From positions 29,825 to 93,824 of the forward strand of contig NADL03000680.1 in the NCBI GenBank assembly GCA_002205965.3: DNA of 64,000 nucleotides, given 5' to 3'. Position numbers and translations under genes: made by a program. Each line of letters begins with the position of its first letter. The stretch's first letter is position 1. Of the stretch, positions 12,682-23,640 are shown in pieces. This DNA is from Kappaphycus alvarezii (Eukaryota; Rhodophyta; Florideophyceae; Gigartinales; Solieriaceae). The notes below the pieces were generated by a model. The model saw nothing but the letters and a program-made list of their open reading frames with translations, was not told the origin of the DNA and did not search any database.

Positions 12682-12901
12682 GATGACAAAACTTTCTGTT
12701 GATTTTCGAGTTGAGCAACATCCTGCCCAATCGGAGTCACTTTAACCGATAATCGTAGCGGCGGAAGAGGGTCCGTATCAAATAAAAAGATTCAAGGTTC
12801 CCTTGAGGTAGCGATAAACTGGCTTTACTGCTTTCCAGTAACTCAACTAAAACCTTTCGAAGTGTTGCGAAAGTTTTCCAACTGTAAAGCCACTGTCTGG
12901 A

Positions 12902-13880
12902 CTAATGAATATCATTAGATACATGAGGCTTCCAATTGCGGAGAGAGACGGTGTCGACGAAAGAAGTTAGCTGTCCTTTTTCTCGGTTTTCCCCATCTGA
13001 AAGCACCATAGGAGTTTCTACGGGCTTTGAGTCACCCATTTTGAACCTTTTGAGTATTTTCTCCGTATGAGAAGCGTGGGAACGGTACAAAGTCCTTTTT
13101 TCACGGTGGCGGACAACTCGGATTCCCAGAAAATCTTTGACAGGACCAAGATCTTTCATCTTAAAGTGGATCTTCAACTCAGGTTTGAATCTTTCCAATG
13201 AAGCTTTATTGGATCCTGCAGTCAAAATATTATCGACTTATAGCACAATTGTTGAAACTGAGTTACCATGCCTAGGCACATAAAGGCATGGTTCATGTGG
13301 GTTGCTTTGGGATCAAGTATTTGATGTTGAAAATAGTGTATTTTGGCATACTATGGACTTAGGGCCTGCTTCAGCCCGTACAAGGTTTTTAGAAGGATTC
13401 AAACTTGATCAGGATTGTTTGCATCACGAAAGCCGGATGAAATAATTCCATATATATCTCTCTTCCTCCAAATATCCGTTAAGGAATGCGGTCACTACGT
13501 CCATTTGATTACATTAGAGTTCGAGGAGATTTATCAAACAAAGAAATATGCGGACAACAGACAGAGAAGCTACAGGAGCATACGTGTAGTTGTACTCCAA
13601 TGCAGGGACCTGCCTAAATCCCTCGGCGACGATGCGGAATTTCGGGCCAACTTACGGTCTCACGCGGAAAACGTTTCGAAACGAATTACGTACATTGATG
13701 GTTTCCATGGGAAAAGTTTGAAAGTTCCATTTTCTCTAATGGAGTCTTCTTCCTTCTTGATTCAGGCATCCAGAAATCGATGTTCTCAGGAGAAGTAGCG
13801 TCTTCGTACGAAGCAGGCATGCCGACGGGGGTCGATGCAGTATCATCAATAAGAGATACATCAGGCTAGGAAAAACCAAC
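12902..13880 (-). pseudogene. Copia reverse transcriptase domain, active site destroyed
   Basis: The clearest segment reads MKDLGPVKDFLGIRVV and then ILKRFKMGDSKPVETPM, both standard Copia RT blocks. The YVDD active site lies at 13229-13240. The Tyr codon there is TAA and the second Asp is Asn, so the enzyme could not work. Further upstream (13260-13880) the RT N-terminal part is recognisable only in pieces with frameshifts. Confidence 0.85.
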
Positions 13881-14269
13881 CTATTTGGCTTCCTAGATAC
13901 TCTACATGAGCGGCGAGAAGTGACTACACAGGAGTCACCCTGAAGTGAAGTATGATTGTCGTTTTCCGGGGATGCTTTTAGTTCTTCAGTATCTTGCGCT
14001 GTAGGGAACTGTGTAGAAATTTCTCCCACTGGGAAATTGTCTTCAACTGGTAAACTGTGTTGTTCGGAATACTCTTCGAGATCTTTTATAGTAAATTGAA
14101 CTTCTAAATTTCAAGACTCATTGAATACTACGTCTCGAGATACAACCATTTTCTCTGCCTCGGTATCCCTTAGTAAACTTTACTTTTCAAGGATTAAACC
14201 ATCATAAAGGCTTCTCTTGACCTCGAATCCAGCCTTTTAAGGTATTTTCTAGGGACTACATATCAGCAT

Positions 14270-15165
14270 TGTGATCCGAATACTCGAAGATGCAATATAT
14301 TTAGAGTTGTCCTGTTCCAAAGGAAATGTAGGGTAGAGTTGTCTGGTATAGCGCTGAAGGTTACTCGGTTCAGAACATAAACAGCGGTGGAGAAATCCTC
14401 TGCCCAGAAGTGTTTGGGAAGACTCTAATGATGCACCATCGAGCGGAACAGGTTGAGAAGTTTACGACTCATTCGTTAAGCAACACCATTTTGCTGAGGC
14501 GTGTGTGATACCGTGAGCTGATGTTGAATACCTTTTGAGTAGAGGAAAGACTTGAAAGGGGAAGAGATATACTCCCCGCCATTGTTAGATCGCAATGATT
14601 TGGGAAGGAGAGGGTCCCCTTCCGGAGCGGGATATTTATTATGAAATTCATGAACGTGAAGTTCCCTTAGAGATCGACCAGTATGTTTTTCTGCGAGTTC
14701 CTTGTACTTTTTGAAACATTACAGGACCTTTGACTTGTGCGTCAAAGTGTAGACGATCGTCCGTTTGGAGTAGTCGCCAATAAATGATACAAAAAACCTT
14801 GCGCCGCCAAGCGAAGGAATTTCGATAGGTCCCAAAATATCTGCGTGAACTAACTCAAGGAGCCTTGTAGAGCGAGTATCCATTTGCTTAGGAATCGGGC
14901 ACTATGCAACTTTCCGAGGACACAAACAACGCAAGAGTCATTCTCGGTTGAGTATTTGAGCTTAATGCCCAGTACGGCCCCATTTGTGAACATTGACTTG
15001 ATCGCACTGGTGTTGACGTGTGCAAGTCGTTCGTGTCATGTTGAAAGGGAAGTTAGCAAGGAGACATCTGAAAAAGCAGGCATTGATGAGTCCTGGGCCG
15101 TTTCCAATATATATAAACCTTTAACCAGTGTTCCAGTGCAAGCGTACAGCCGCTTGCACCACTAA
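14270..15165 (-). pseudogene. Copia integrase domain, catalytic Asp lost
   Basis: Reading on the minus strand, a CVVC pair (about 14930) is what remains of the zinc-binding HHCC region. The core follows, with FVSFIGDYSKRTIVY (first catalytic Asp) and RSNNGGEYIS, where the second catalytic Asp is Asn (codon at 14584-14586), then HTPQQNGVA. Interrupted by several stops. It lies between protease and RT, as expected for Copia rather than Gypsy. Confidence 0.85.
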
Positions 15166-15175
15166 TGAGAGACAC

Positions 15176-15604
15176 TCACTTGCTATCGAAATGAGAGCTG
15201 ATCCCGCGATATGCCATGGAATATACAGAAAAAATTTGATAGCGAAAGCTCGGGACGTGCAGAACGTTCTGCAACATACATTTGACTGTAGCGCCACTTT
15301 GTTGAAGAGTTAGGATTATGTCTCCTGATCCTTCGATGGGCGCTGAGGAGTCAGCTCCCAGATCCAGTGCTGAAGGGAATGAAGAGGTATTGTAAGTAGT
15401 GAAAGCTGAGCAATCATGCGTCACATGCAAAGTGCATCCAGAATCAATAACACAATCATTCGAAAGTGATATTGTTGCGCCAATTGTCTGTCGTGTAATA
15501 TTCGTCTGTTCGGAGAGATTTAGTAGACAGCTGGAACTCTCGATACTACTGCCACCTAGAATAGATTCTGTTTTAACGTAATGTGTATTATTCGTGTGAG
15601 CCAA
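15176..15604 (-). pseudogene. Copia aspartic protease domain
   Basis: 142 codons containing VIDSGCTLHVTHD, the retropepsin active-site DSG in the form usual for Copia (WLLDSGASxH). It is followed by GSGDIIL and the VLHVPSFRYQIFSV block that always follows in this family. The DSG triad is intact. Confidence 0.88.
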
Positions 15605-15849
15605 ATTTGGATCTTCAGAGATGCTAAGTAGACATACAAGTTCCTTGGATTCTTCTTCAATGATACTTTACTGTGAGGGTACAAGTCCCTTTACGCCAAT
15701 ACGGGCCTTATGTAGACGAGTTCGGGCAGAATGACCAACAGGAGCGAGGTGGGGGTAGTTTTTAAAGAGCGAGTGCTGTCGCGATGTTTCCTGCACTGTA
15801 CAAAAATTTATGTAGAGTGATCTCGCTTTAATTTAGAATGTCCTTTTAC

Positions 15850-16472
15850 TACAAGTCCTGCAGACTACGAGGAATTCAAGGCATCATGATCATGTTGAGC
15901 ATGATTTTGTTCCTCCTGATGGCATCGACTCTGGACGAATTCGAACAAAAGTTTGACGTCATTATTGTTGGCAGCATCAAGTACTGAGATGAGACTGTCA
16001 AAAATACCAGGAAGTCCATTAAAAAATGCCATGGGTATCTCACTTTCCTCTAATTTGACCGACATCGCCTTCAGAGTGACTGCAAGCGGACGAATTATAG
16101 GGAGAACGGAATTACCTTCTAGTTTTATTTCATCTTTGCCGAGTAGAATCGACTACCCGCAGCTAAATTGTTTAAAAAAGAGTGTTTTTCAAAGATGTCA
16201 TAAATCAGAGACCACATGGCTTTGGCGGTGCTGGCGTGATATACCTGCTCGAGATGTGTATCAGAGAGAATCAGTCCGATAAATGGACGTGCCTTAAAAT
16301 TTGCCTTATTCCATGAGTAGCATGCTGCTGAGGAAGTCTCTGGAGTGTCTCTTATGGAGTGGCCGTCAACCTCTCATAATGAGAGTAATAGCTGCACTCG
16401 GGACTTCCAGATGTGGAAGTTGTCATCGCAGAGCTTTTCGAGACTGTCGATACGAACTCTAGAAGAATGCAT
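15850..16472 (-). pseudogene. Copia gag (UBN2-like)
   Basis: An ATG at 16472-16470 starts MHSSRVRIDSLEKLCDDNFH, then IWKSRVQLLLSL and an early stop, matching the N-terminus of Copia gag (LxGxNYxxWKxRMxxLL). Shifted frames continue with KAMWSLIYDIFEKHS, and then IPMAFFNGLPGIFDSLISVL, the LxxLPxxYxxLxxxL block. No zinc knuckle is seen. Broken by at least one stop and one frameshift. Confidence 0.82.
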
Positions 16473-16587
16473 GACTTAATGCAGTACGGTGATTAGAAAC
16501 TGTGATAGCGTAAAGAAGGTACATAGTGATCTCAGATACAGTTTAATTATTTCTACTCTGTATGTGTTTGTCGCGGTCGTGCCTTGT

Positions 16588-17306
16588 CTAGAACAGGCGA
16601 TTGCAGCAGACACAGGGAGTAATGGATGTTCTCCTTTCAGCGCTGTTCCGACACCACTTACCTCCTCTGTGCTGCTCGAGCTGCTTTGTTCCGGACATCT
16701 TCAGCTGACAAAGATTGCAAACAAGGAAGGAATCATTCGGTTTAAAGGCCGGGACAGGGAATGGAGATCGAGGAATAGGAGCGAGGGGAAGAGACGCACG
16801 GGAGAGAGGTTCGAAGGATACAGTAGTCGGAACCTTTGCAGGTGGAGGAGCAGATGCAAGAGGGGGAGCGGCAGGCGAAAAAGGGGACAGAGAAAGAGTA
16901 CCTGGAGACGTAGTCGGCTGAATTGAAGTCGAAGGAGCAGGAGCTGGAGACGGAGAAATCAAATAAAAAAAATTGACTGAAGCAGCCGGCTTGGTGTTCC
17001 AACGTCCTTCGGAGGCCCTCTTGATGTCAGTAGATGACACAGGAAGGGGCTTTGAGCGAAAATTGATGGGATTCTTCGAAGACTTTCCGGTAATAGTCCT
17101 CCTCTTTCCAAGGGCAAGGATATGCCGAAGGAAGCATTTCTTCGGAGGAGGAGAAGGAGGGATGAAAATCACGTCTGGAGTGGTAGCGGTAGAAGGGACG
17201 TCAACACCCTCTCCGTCCGACTCGATGGCTGATTCTTCGATGAAGTGACATTTGGGGCGATGGTGTTCTTGTGAGTCGAAGCAGAGCTTACGAACGACGG
17301 GATCAT
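16588..17306 (-). CDS. Extra Pro-rich ORF with a C2H2-like finger in the Copia leader
   Basis: An uninterrupted frame of about 239 codons runs on the same strand as the element, between the primer binding site and gag, ending 116 bases before the gag ATG. It has no early ATG in frame; it opens after a TAA near 17309. The N-terminal part has Cys and His residues (KLCFDSQEHHRPKCHF), and the middle is Pro/Ser/Ala/Thr-rich. Near codon 195 lies VCNLCQLKMSGTKQLEQHR, a U1/matrin-type C2H2 finger whose last His is replaced (HRGGKWC). Function unknown: perhaps an accessory nucleic-acid-binding protein or a captured host exon. Its being the only unbroken reading in a decayed element is notable, though low-complexity sequence tolerates indels badly only at stops. 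Confidence 0.5.
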
Positions 17307-17793
17307 CTTAGGCGATCTCGATGCCGCGACGAAAGACGGAATGACAGGTGACCACTGGAGGAAAGGAGTTCCGAGATTAGGCGGGGTCTAAGGCAGCAGA
17401 GTGGGTGGATACATAAAGAAGGAGTGCGAGATGGTTTGGACTTACCGTTGAAACGAGCCACGGGCCGTTTCGTGAAAAAAACCTAGGTATTTAGCACAGA
17501 GACAGTAGCAACTGGAAGAAGTAGGGCCGCAAGATAAACTGTGTTCTGTGGTGCAAAGATGTAGGACGAATAATGGCCGCAAAATCAACCGAGGGAGTTA
17601 GTGCAGAAACGACAAACGTTAGACAGGCCACAAGAAAGAAGTGAGTAGATAATGCAGAGACGACGTAAAGATCACGCCCAAACAAATAGCAGACTTTTTC
17701 ACCTTAGCCTGCGCGGAGTTTGTTTTCCTCACCTATACGGATTATAGGGTAGAGTGCCGCAGAAGACGTAAGTCGTTCAGCAACGTTAGAGGC

Positions 17794-17806
17794 CTGGGCC
17801 CATAAC
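17794..17806 (-). promoter_or_regulatory. Primer binding site matching the anticodon region of initiator tRNA-Met
   Basis: The plus strand reads CTGGGCCCATAAC, identical to the anticodon stem-loop region of eukaryotic initiator tRNA-Met. The element strand is therefore complementary to that internal part of the tRNA, not to its 3' CCA end. It sits one base from the LTR edge. Drosophila copia and some relatives are known to use this half-tRNA priming. Confidence 0.8.
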
Positions 17807-17807
17807 T

Positions 17808-18244
17808 TGATAGAGGGAAGGAGTACATGGAGCGAAAGAGGGAGAGAAGGAGGGATCGAGAGAAGGAGAGTGGGAGAGAAAGTGAGGGAGAGAAGAAGTG
17901 AGGGACAAAGGAAGGTATCTGAGAGGAGAGAAGGTGATGAGGGACTTTACTCAGACAGAACATGGAGGAAGACCAAGGCTTATGTAGACCTCGAGGCGAG
18001 TCAACTGGTGCTTCTGGACGACCGAAGGAAGTTTCCAGAGACCATGTAGACGACGGTGGGAGGTTAAACCTAAACCTGCTTGAGATGATCTCAAGAAGAT
18101 CAGCTCAAGGTTACAGCACTGTGAAGTGCAAAAGCAAAACAGTCCAGCTCTAGGTTGTACAGTAAAGTACAGTAACAGGCCTCTGAAAGACTCTTTATAG
18201 CTGTAAGCTGTCATATGAGGCAACAGAAAGTAATTGAACTAACA
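17808..18244 (-). repeat. Copia 5' LTR (right copy)
   Basis: This 437-bp copy is collinear with 11770-12207 along its whole length, with many point differences. It begins TGATAGAGGG and ends ACTAACA. The CTTGAG...CTCAAG inverted repeat is partly decayed here. Confidence 0.9.
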
Positions 18245-20700
18245 GAATAGCTTTTATTGCACCAAGGTGGCTTATAGGCTAATCGATAGCGGAGGAAAAG
18301 TACTTTTTTAAGCGATAAAAGTATCTGGAAGGTGACTTTCGGAAGCTACCAAACGAGACAAATCGTAAATCGTTCCATTGTCTTTTGCAATTCAAATTGA
18401 TGGAGCATCCGAAAAGTAGAAATTGAAGTACAGATTGGTACCACACGGTAATAAGGATATGGAGAAATGTTTCATCCGCAAGGACTCAATAGAGGCTCAA
18501 TTTACTGTTACACGAGCTCTTTTTTCTGGTATAGCGATACGTCAATTTTATATAGCGACGGTAGACATCTCTGGGCATATCTTCAATCTGGAATGTTGAA
18601 TCGGAGCTCGTCTGTCCGCCTCCCGAGAGGCTGGACTTTTAAAACCTTATTCACGGAAGCTGCTTGTCCCAGCATACGGCCTCGTCGAACCAGACGGGTT
18701 CTGACAACTCGAAATAGAATATTGGATGTTCGATAATGGACTGCAATAACATCTCTGAGATGCGGCAATTAATTTTTAAAAGAAATTGATCCGAAAATCT
18801 CCTTCTTTTTGTTACAAAAGTCGTGGACGATTTCAAATTGCTAGAACCCCACAGATAATCCAATATTTCCATGAAGCACTATCGAGAAGGTTCAAGGCTG
18901 ACAGATTCATCCCTGAATCCAATCTGGATTTCAATGGACTTCATACATCTCAAGACAGCAAGTTCAACATCACTGTTTCCATGATGAAATAAATAGAAAA
19001 CATTAAACTTCCTTTGGATCGAAATAGAAGAAAAGAACAAGACAATAAATGATCATTGTACGAATCCAAACAATTTCAAGCACTCGTTGGGCAACTCAAT
19101 TAGCTCGGACATAACATAATGAGTCCTGAAGCATTTATATATACCAACTAAAAGCAATGGAAATCTGATCTCAGAGTGCACCACTTGAGTGAAGCTAATC
19201 GTGCGCTCCACAAGACTTGAAAAATTGATTATACATATCGAGTACATTCCACTCAGAATTTCAACAGTAACTGAGTGTTTTCGTTGAAATTCTCGGACGG
19301 GAGCCAAGGCAAATCTTCCTACGCCCAAAGTGGTTACTTCTCAGGAATATTCTTTTCGAACTCTAAAATATTCCACGCTATTGACTAGTACAGCTCCCAG
19401 CAGGCTACGGTATCGCTTTCGTCCATGGATGCGGAGATAATTACAACGGCATAGTCAGCCGATAGGGCTGGCCTCATGGCATACTGCTTATCCAAGACAT
19501 TAGCCTCTAATAGTGTGTTGCATCTCCCTCCTTACAATTATCTTGACGGTTGATTCATATAGACTCTTCTAGACCATCACCACTCTACAAAAGGATCACA
19601 ATTAAAGGCTGCGTCCAACAGTCAAATGGTTGAGAGAATTCTTTGAGACAGGAGAAATCGACCTTATGCAATAATATAGAGGCACGAATAACATTACTGA
19701 TGCCCAGACCAAGACATTTCGCATACACAATCAAATCTATGTTCATTAGGCCTTGGATTTGGATATAATCTGTGATTCTGAGAGGGTTAAACCAGATCGA
19801 GGAGAAACGGGTGATGGCAGAAGAAATCGCTAGCAGAAACAGGTATTGGACACTATAGATTCCCAGAGATACCATTTTACCTCAGTGTCTTGCCCTTTGG
19901 TTACCACATGTCGCTGGTGTGCTGTAAGCATAACTAAACAAGCCACCACATGGCAAAATCGATACCAATCTCGAGTAATCTGCACCATAATCCTGCCAAA
20001 CTGCACCCGTGCGTTTCGTTCCACTTTTTGTTCAATCCTATGGCACTCGGAATATGAAAAAACCACTAAAGACATTTTTCCAACCTATACTTTAATTGAA
20101 AATTAATCAAATTGTAATTTAATTCTCAAAATACTGTCCCATGTGGATTCACAAGGTGAAAAAGTGTCCGCAATTCCAGGTGTCCAGCACTCCTCATCTA
20201 CACCTGCCTCTATCGCCTCTTCGTCAACATATAGATGCCGGTGATGCTCAGTTCCAGTGGTCTTTTTTGTCTCTCCAGAAGCCACAGTGTCATTTGCTGC
20301 GGATCCTTGCGGCTAAATTCAAATGTTTGGACGGTCGCCGGAGAAAACGTATTAAATGGTGCGCAACGCTCTACGGATAAATTCTCTGTGAATTTGATAG
20401 GCTGTGGTATATGGGGATAATTTTTTCGATCCCTGTGCTCCAGCTGCATGCAAGAGCAATTATTGCGAATGCAGCTGAAGATAGTCCTTTTCATTATTCC
20501 GTCAAAGACAGTGGATATCTGATATCCAGAAGAATAACAACTCGGTGATTGCAACATTTCTGAACTGCAAGAGAATCGTTCTGCGTGCCCAAACGGGAAA
20601 GCACATGAAATCCCCAAAGAATACTCAATTCATTGAAAAGACTGTGGCCTTTCATTTGGCAGTGTGAAAAAGGGTTTGAATGTGGGTAAATCAATGTAGA
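18245..20700. other. No recognisable gene
   Basis: About 2.4 kb with only short open frames. Minus-strand frames at 18580-18870 and 19585-20075 have protein-like composition but match nothing I know; they may be decayed transposon pieces. Confidence 0.45.
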
Positions 20701-21540
20701 AGACATGGAAAATGCCGGCGAGACTTATTTTGTGTTTAACATGGTTAATGGAAAAACTCCTGGGTCCCGCGGCGATACCCAGATGAGGTATCAAGATGTT
20801 GTGTCAGGTGGAGATCCAATCACCATGATGGTACCTCTTAGAGTAGCCCCAAATGCTAGAATTGAGACACCCATGTTGATTTTCAAGAACAAGAATAGAT
20901 CGTATCCAATACAGCGTCTCCCAGACAACATTCCTGGTATGTACTATCGTACAGGACCAAAAGGATGGATAGATGGATCTATTTTTAAAACCTGCTTATC
21001 AGAGCCTAGGGGGATTAGGGCTCTGTGAAACAACCGTCAGCGTATACTGTATGTAGAAAAGTGCGCTGGGTACGTTATGAAGGATGACACTGTTTCCTTA
21101 CTATGGCGGATAAGTAAATTCATTGAACAAATTCCTCCTAATGCTACTAACCTCGTTCAACCCTGCGATTCTTTTGTCATTCGGAAGATAAAAGGCGCGT
21201 AGATAGCTCCCTGGGAACTATATAAATATGAGTGTGTTAGATCTGGGGAGTGGACAGAGCGGAGCGGGAAGTTACGGAACCAAGAGAAGCGTATTTTACG
21301 TTTAATAGCGGAAGTAGTTGGTGATGTGAATTATCAAAGGGACAAAGATGGTATTCAGTACGCTCGCAGAGCAATGATTCGTACCAGAATGTACCTTCAC
21401 TTGAATGGGCAGGGGGAGGAGAGGCAGCTTAGTGATGATTTCCAAAGGATCATTGCGAGGAACCGCCAGTACTTTAACGGAAACTTTGGTGGGGGATCAA
21501 GATGATTCTTGAGTCCTAGTGTCCAGAGGACAATTGTACT
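20701..21540 (+). pseudogene. pogo/Tigger-like DDE transposase (DDE_1), inactive
   Basis: 107 codons from 20705 and a shifted continuation to about 21500. They carry the core of a DDE_1-type transposase: FVFNMVNGKTPG, GGDPITMMV, IFKNKNRSYPI and YRTGPKGWIDG. PPNATNLVQPCDSFVIRKIK then contains the third Asp. Two catalytic residues are gone. The first Asp (expected in a DE(T) motif just before FVFN) reads Gly-Glu, and the second (expected in DNCSGH) reads Glu-Lys-Cys. The C-terminal part (YARRAMIRTRMYLHLNGQ) is still recognisable. Stops and frameshifts follow; no terminal repeats were identified. Confidence 0.8.
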
Positions 21541-22185
21541 CATTTGAGTCCATAGTCGTAACGGCAATTTCTTGTGTAAAACAATTACAGAATGACACAA
21601 TTAGCCTTTTAATATATCTACTGGCACCCTTAGGTAGTTAATCGTGCAAAACTTCGGATTGTTCACCTCAACTGTTCAACAGATCACACAACAAGTTTTT
21701 CAACGTCGCAGAATTTATCCGAAGACGACAAATCCAAATGAATCCCGTCAACAGCCCGGAAAACTTGTCAACACTCGAGCAACCCTTGTCACGTCAGCGG
21801 ATAAGTGTGAGCGACTATTTGGTTCTCTTTGAAAAAGAAGGCGCGTTAACGGAACTGCGGTCAGCATCGAAATTGAAATATCTACTGGAAGTCGTCAGAC
21901 TTCGACCACCGCATACTGGTCCATTCAAGACCGGACAAAGCGAGTCAGCTTGGAACTTTTCAACATCAAGCCAGGAGAAGCATCTGAAGGTGGCCCAGCT
22001 ACGTACAATGAAATAGAGACATCTGCTACCCTGGTCGAGCTACCAAACCGTCAACCTTTCGAGCTACCAAACCGTCAACCTTTAGAAGAAGAACCTCGAG
22101 AAGAAGCCAATGGGGTGACCGGAGTGGTAGGGGTGTACAAAGAAGTGGACGGAAAATTTGGACCAATCAGGAGGTATTATTACTG
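21541..22185. other. Spacer before the PiggyBac relic
   Basis: Short overlapping open frames without a motif. A 21-base direct repeat unit (GAGCTACCAAACCGTCAACCT) occurs twice in tandem at about 22037-22081. This may be the decayed N-terminal part of the downstream transposase. Confidence 0.4.
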
Positions 22186-23640
22186 TTGAATAGATCAACG
22201 GCAGACGGTCCATGGAAGGTGACTGGTCCAGCAGGGGATACTTATATTCAAAGTCATACGTGTATGACAAGAACCCCTACGATTTTTTCCTCTGTATGTT
22301 TCCTCCTGACCACCTTTCCACAACTTACCGAACTCACAAACGGGAAACTCGCTCATGGTGGGCACATGCATACCACAGCTGGTGAAATTCTAAAGTTCCT
22401 TGGAATTCTCATACTGCTATGCAGATTCAAGTTCACACGCGGAAGTTCACTTTGGAGTACGCAGTCTACAACCAAACACATTCCATTGGCGATGTTTGGG
22501 AAAATAATTTCGAGTAACCGTTTCGAAGCACTGGTCTCATGTATTACATTCAGCCGCCGCACGGAAACTGAAAGCACTGACAGTAAATGGTCTTTGATCA
22601 ATTGATTCGTGGAGGCCATAAAACGGCATAGGAGGTAAAGTGTCACTATCGGAGAGAATTTTGGTGGATGAAAGCATGTCGCGCTGGTACAGAATGGGGG
22701 GAAATTGGACGTCAGAAGGACTCCCGCAATATGTCGCGATGAACTGTTGGCATGAAAACGAATATGAAATCAAGACTGCATACTGCGGTTTCAGTGGTAT
22801 TGTATTGAATTTAGCGATTGTTTTGTCAGCATCTGACAGCAGTAATTGGCGCTACGAGTCAAATTTCCCTCATGGTACAGCTATTTCTCTTCGCCTTATA
22901 GAGCTTTGGTTTCATTCAAATCGACTTATAGGTGCAGGCTCCTCACCTGCTTCTGTGGCTAGAGCAAATGCACTTTTCGAATGTGGACCGAGTTTTACAG
23001 GTATCGTCAAGAATGCAAAACGACAGTTTCCTATGTCATTTTTGTCAGGGCTGTAACTTTTCAGGTGTCGAATTCATATCTATATGGTAAGTACGAGAAC
23101 GGAGAGCCATGTCTATGATGGGCGTTCTGTGAATGGGTAGAGGCAGGAGATATTTTGTCAGTACTTCCGTTACAAAAATTTCGTCAGAGCCTATCAGAAG
23201 ATCTCGTTGGAGATCTACTGTCATTGAAGTTGTGCTCGCAGAAGTGGAAATTAAAGTCTCAGCGATTTCCAGCAAATATTATAAAAATCTCGCTTCCAGA
23301 TTGATAGGCACCACAGATGCAGACAGAATGATTTTTGATTAGAGAAGAAATTCGAAGTCAATGTTTGGTCGTTAACAGTCAATAGGCTGCTACAGAATCG
23401 TTTGGTGGGTGCAAGAAATTGCATATCTCGCAACGATTTTTATACAAAACTTGTAGAGCAACTCATGGACAGATCTATTGATTTCTTTGGCCTCCACGGA
23501 TCTGAAATTGACGTTCTAGAGCATTATATTTCCTCATTTGCTTGCTGCAATGGAATCCAGTTGGTGTCCACGGTTAAAAGGCACGAAGGAGCCAATTGGG
23601 CACCAACGAAGACGGCGTTTGAAAGCAGATGGTAATTTGA
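22186..23640 (+). pseudogene. PiggyBac-like transposase (DDE_Tnp_1_7), inactive
   Basis: Reading in several frames. YDFFLCMFPPDHL and then TTAGEILKFLGILILLCRF and SLWSTQSTTKHIP match the N-terminal catalytic-domain start. The frame 22640-23056 gives LVDESMSRWY (first catalytic Asp present), GGNWTSEGLPQYVAM and YEIKTAYCGFSGI. FPHGTAISLRLIELW and GIVKNAKRQFPMSFLS follow. The second Asp (expected in ADSYFAS) has become Gly in AGSSPAS, so the enzyme is dead. RRYFVSTSVTKIS and a final NDFYTKLVEQLMDRS block match the C-terminal region to about 23560. Interrupted by TGA near 22603 and later frameshifts. The TTAA targets and terminal repeats were not resolved. Confidence 0.85.

Larger units (their letters stand above)
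11770..18244 (-). mobile_element. Copia-type LTR retrotransposon with both LTRs, degenerate
   Basis: Two direct repeats (11770-12207 and 17808-18244) flank minus-strand gag, protease, integrase, RT and RNase H relics in Copia order (integrase before RT). The outer ends read TG...CA on the coding strand. A primer binding site sits one base inside the right LTR. The flanking pentamers (gaaat on the left, gaata on the right) do not form a clean target-site duplication. The LTRs differ at many positions, so the insertion is old. Every domain carries a lesion. The 5' leader between the primer site and gag is unusually long, about 1.3 kb, and holds an extra ORF. Confidence 0.92.

Noticed and set aside
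11765..18249. A target-site duplication for the large Copia element
   Set aside because: The flanks gaaat and gaata agree at only three of five positions; I do not claim a duplication.
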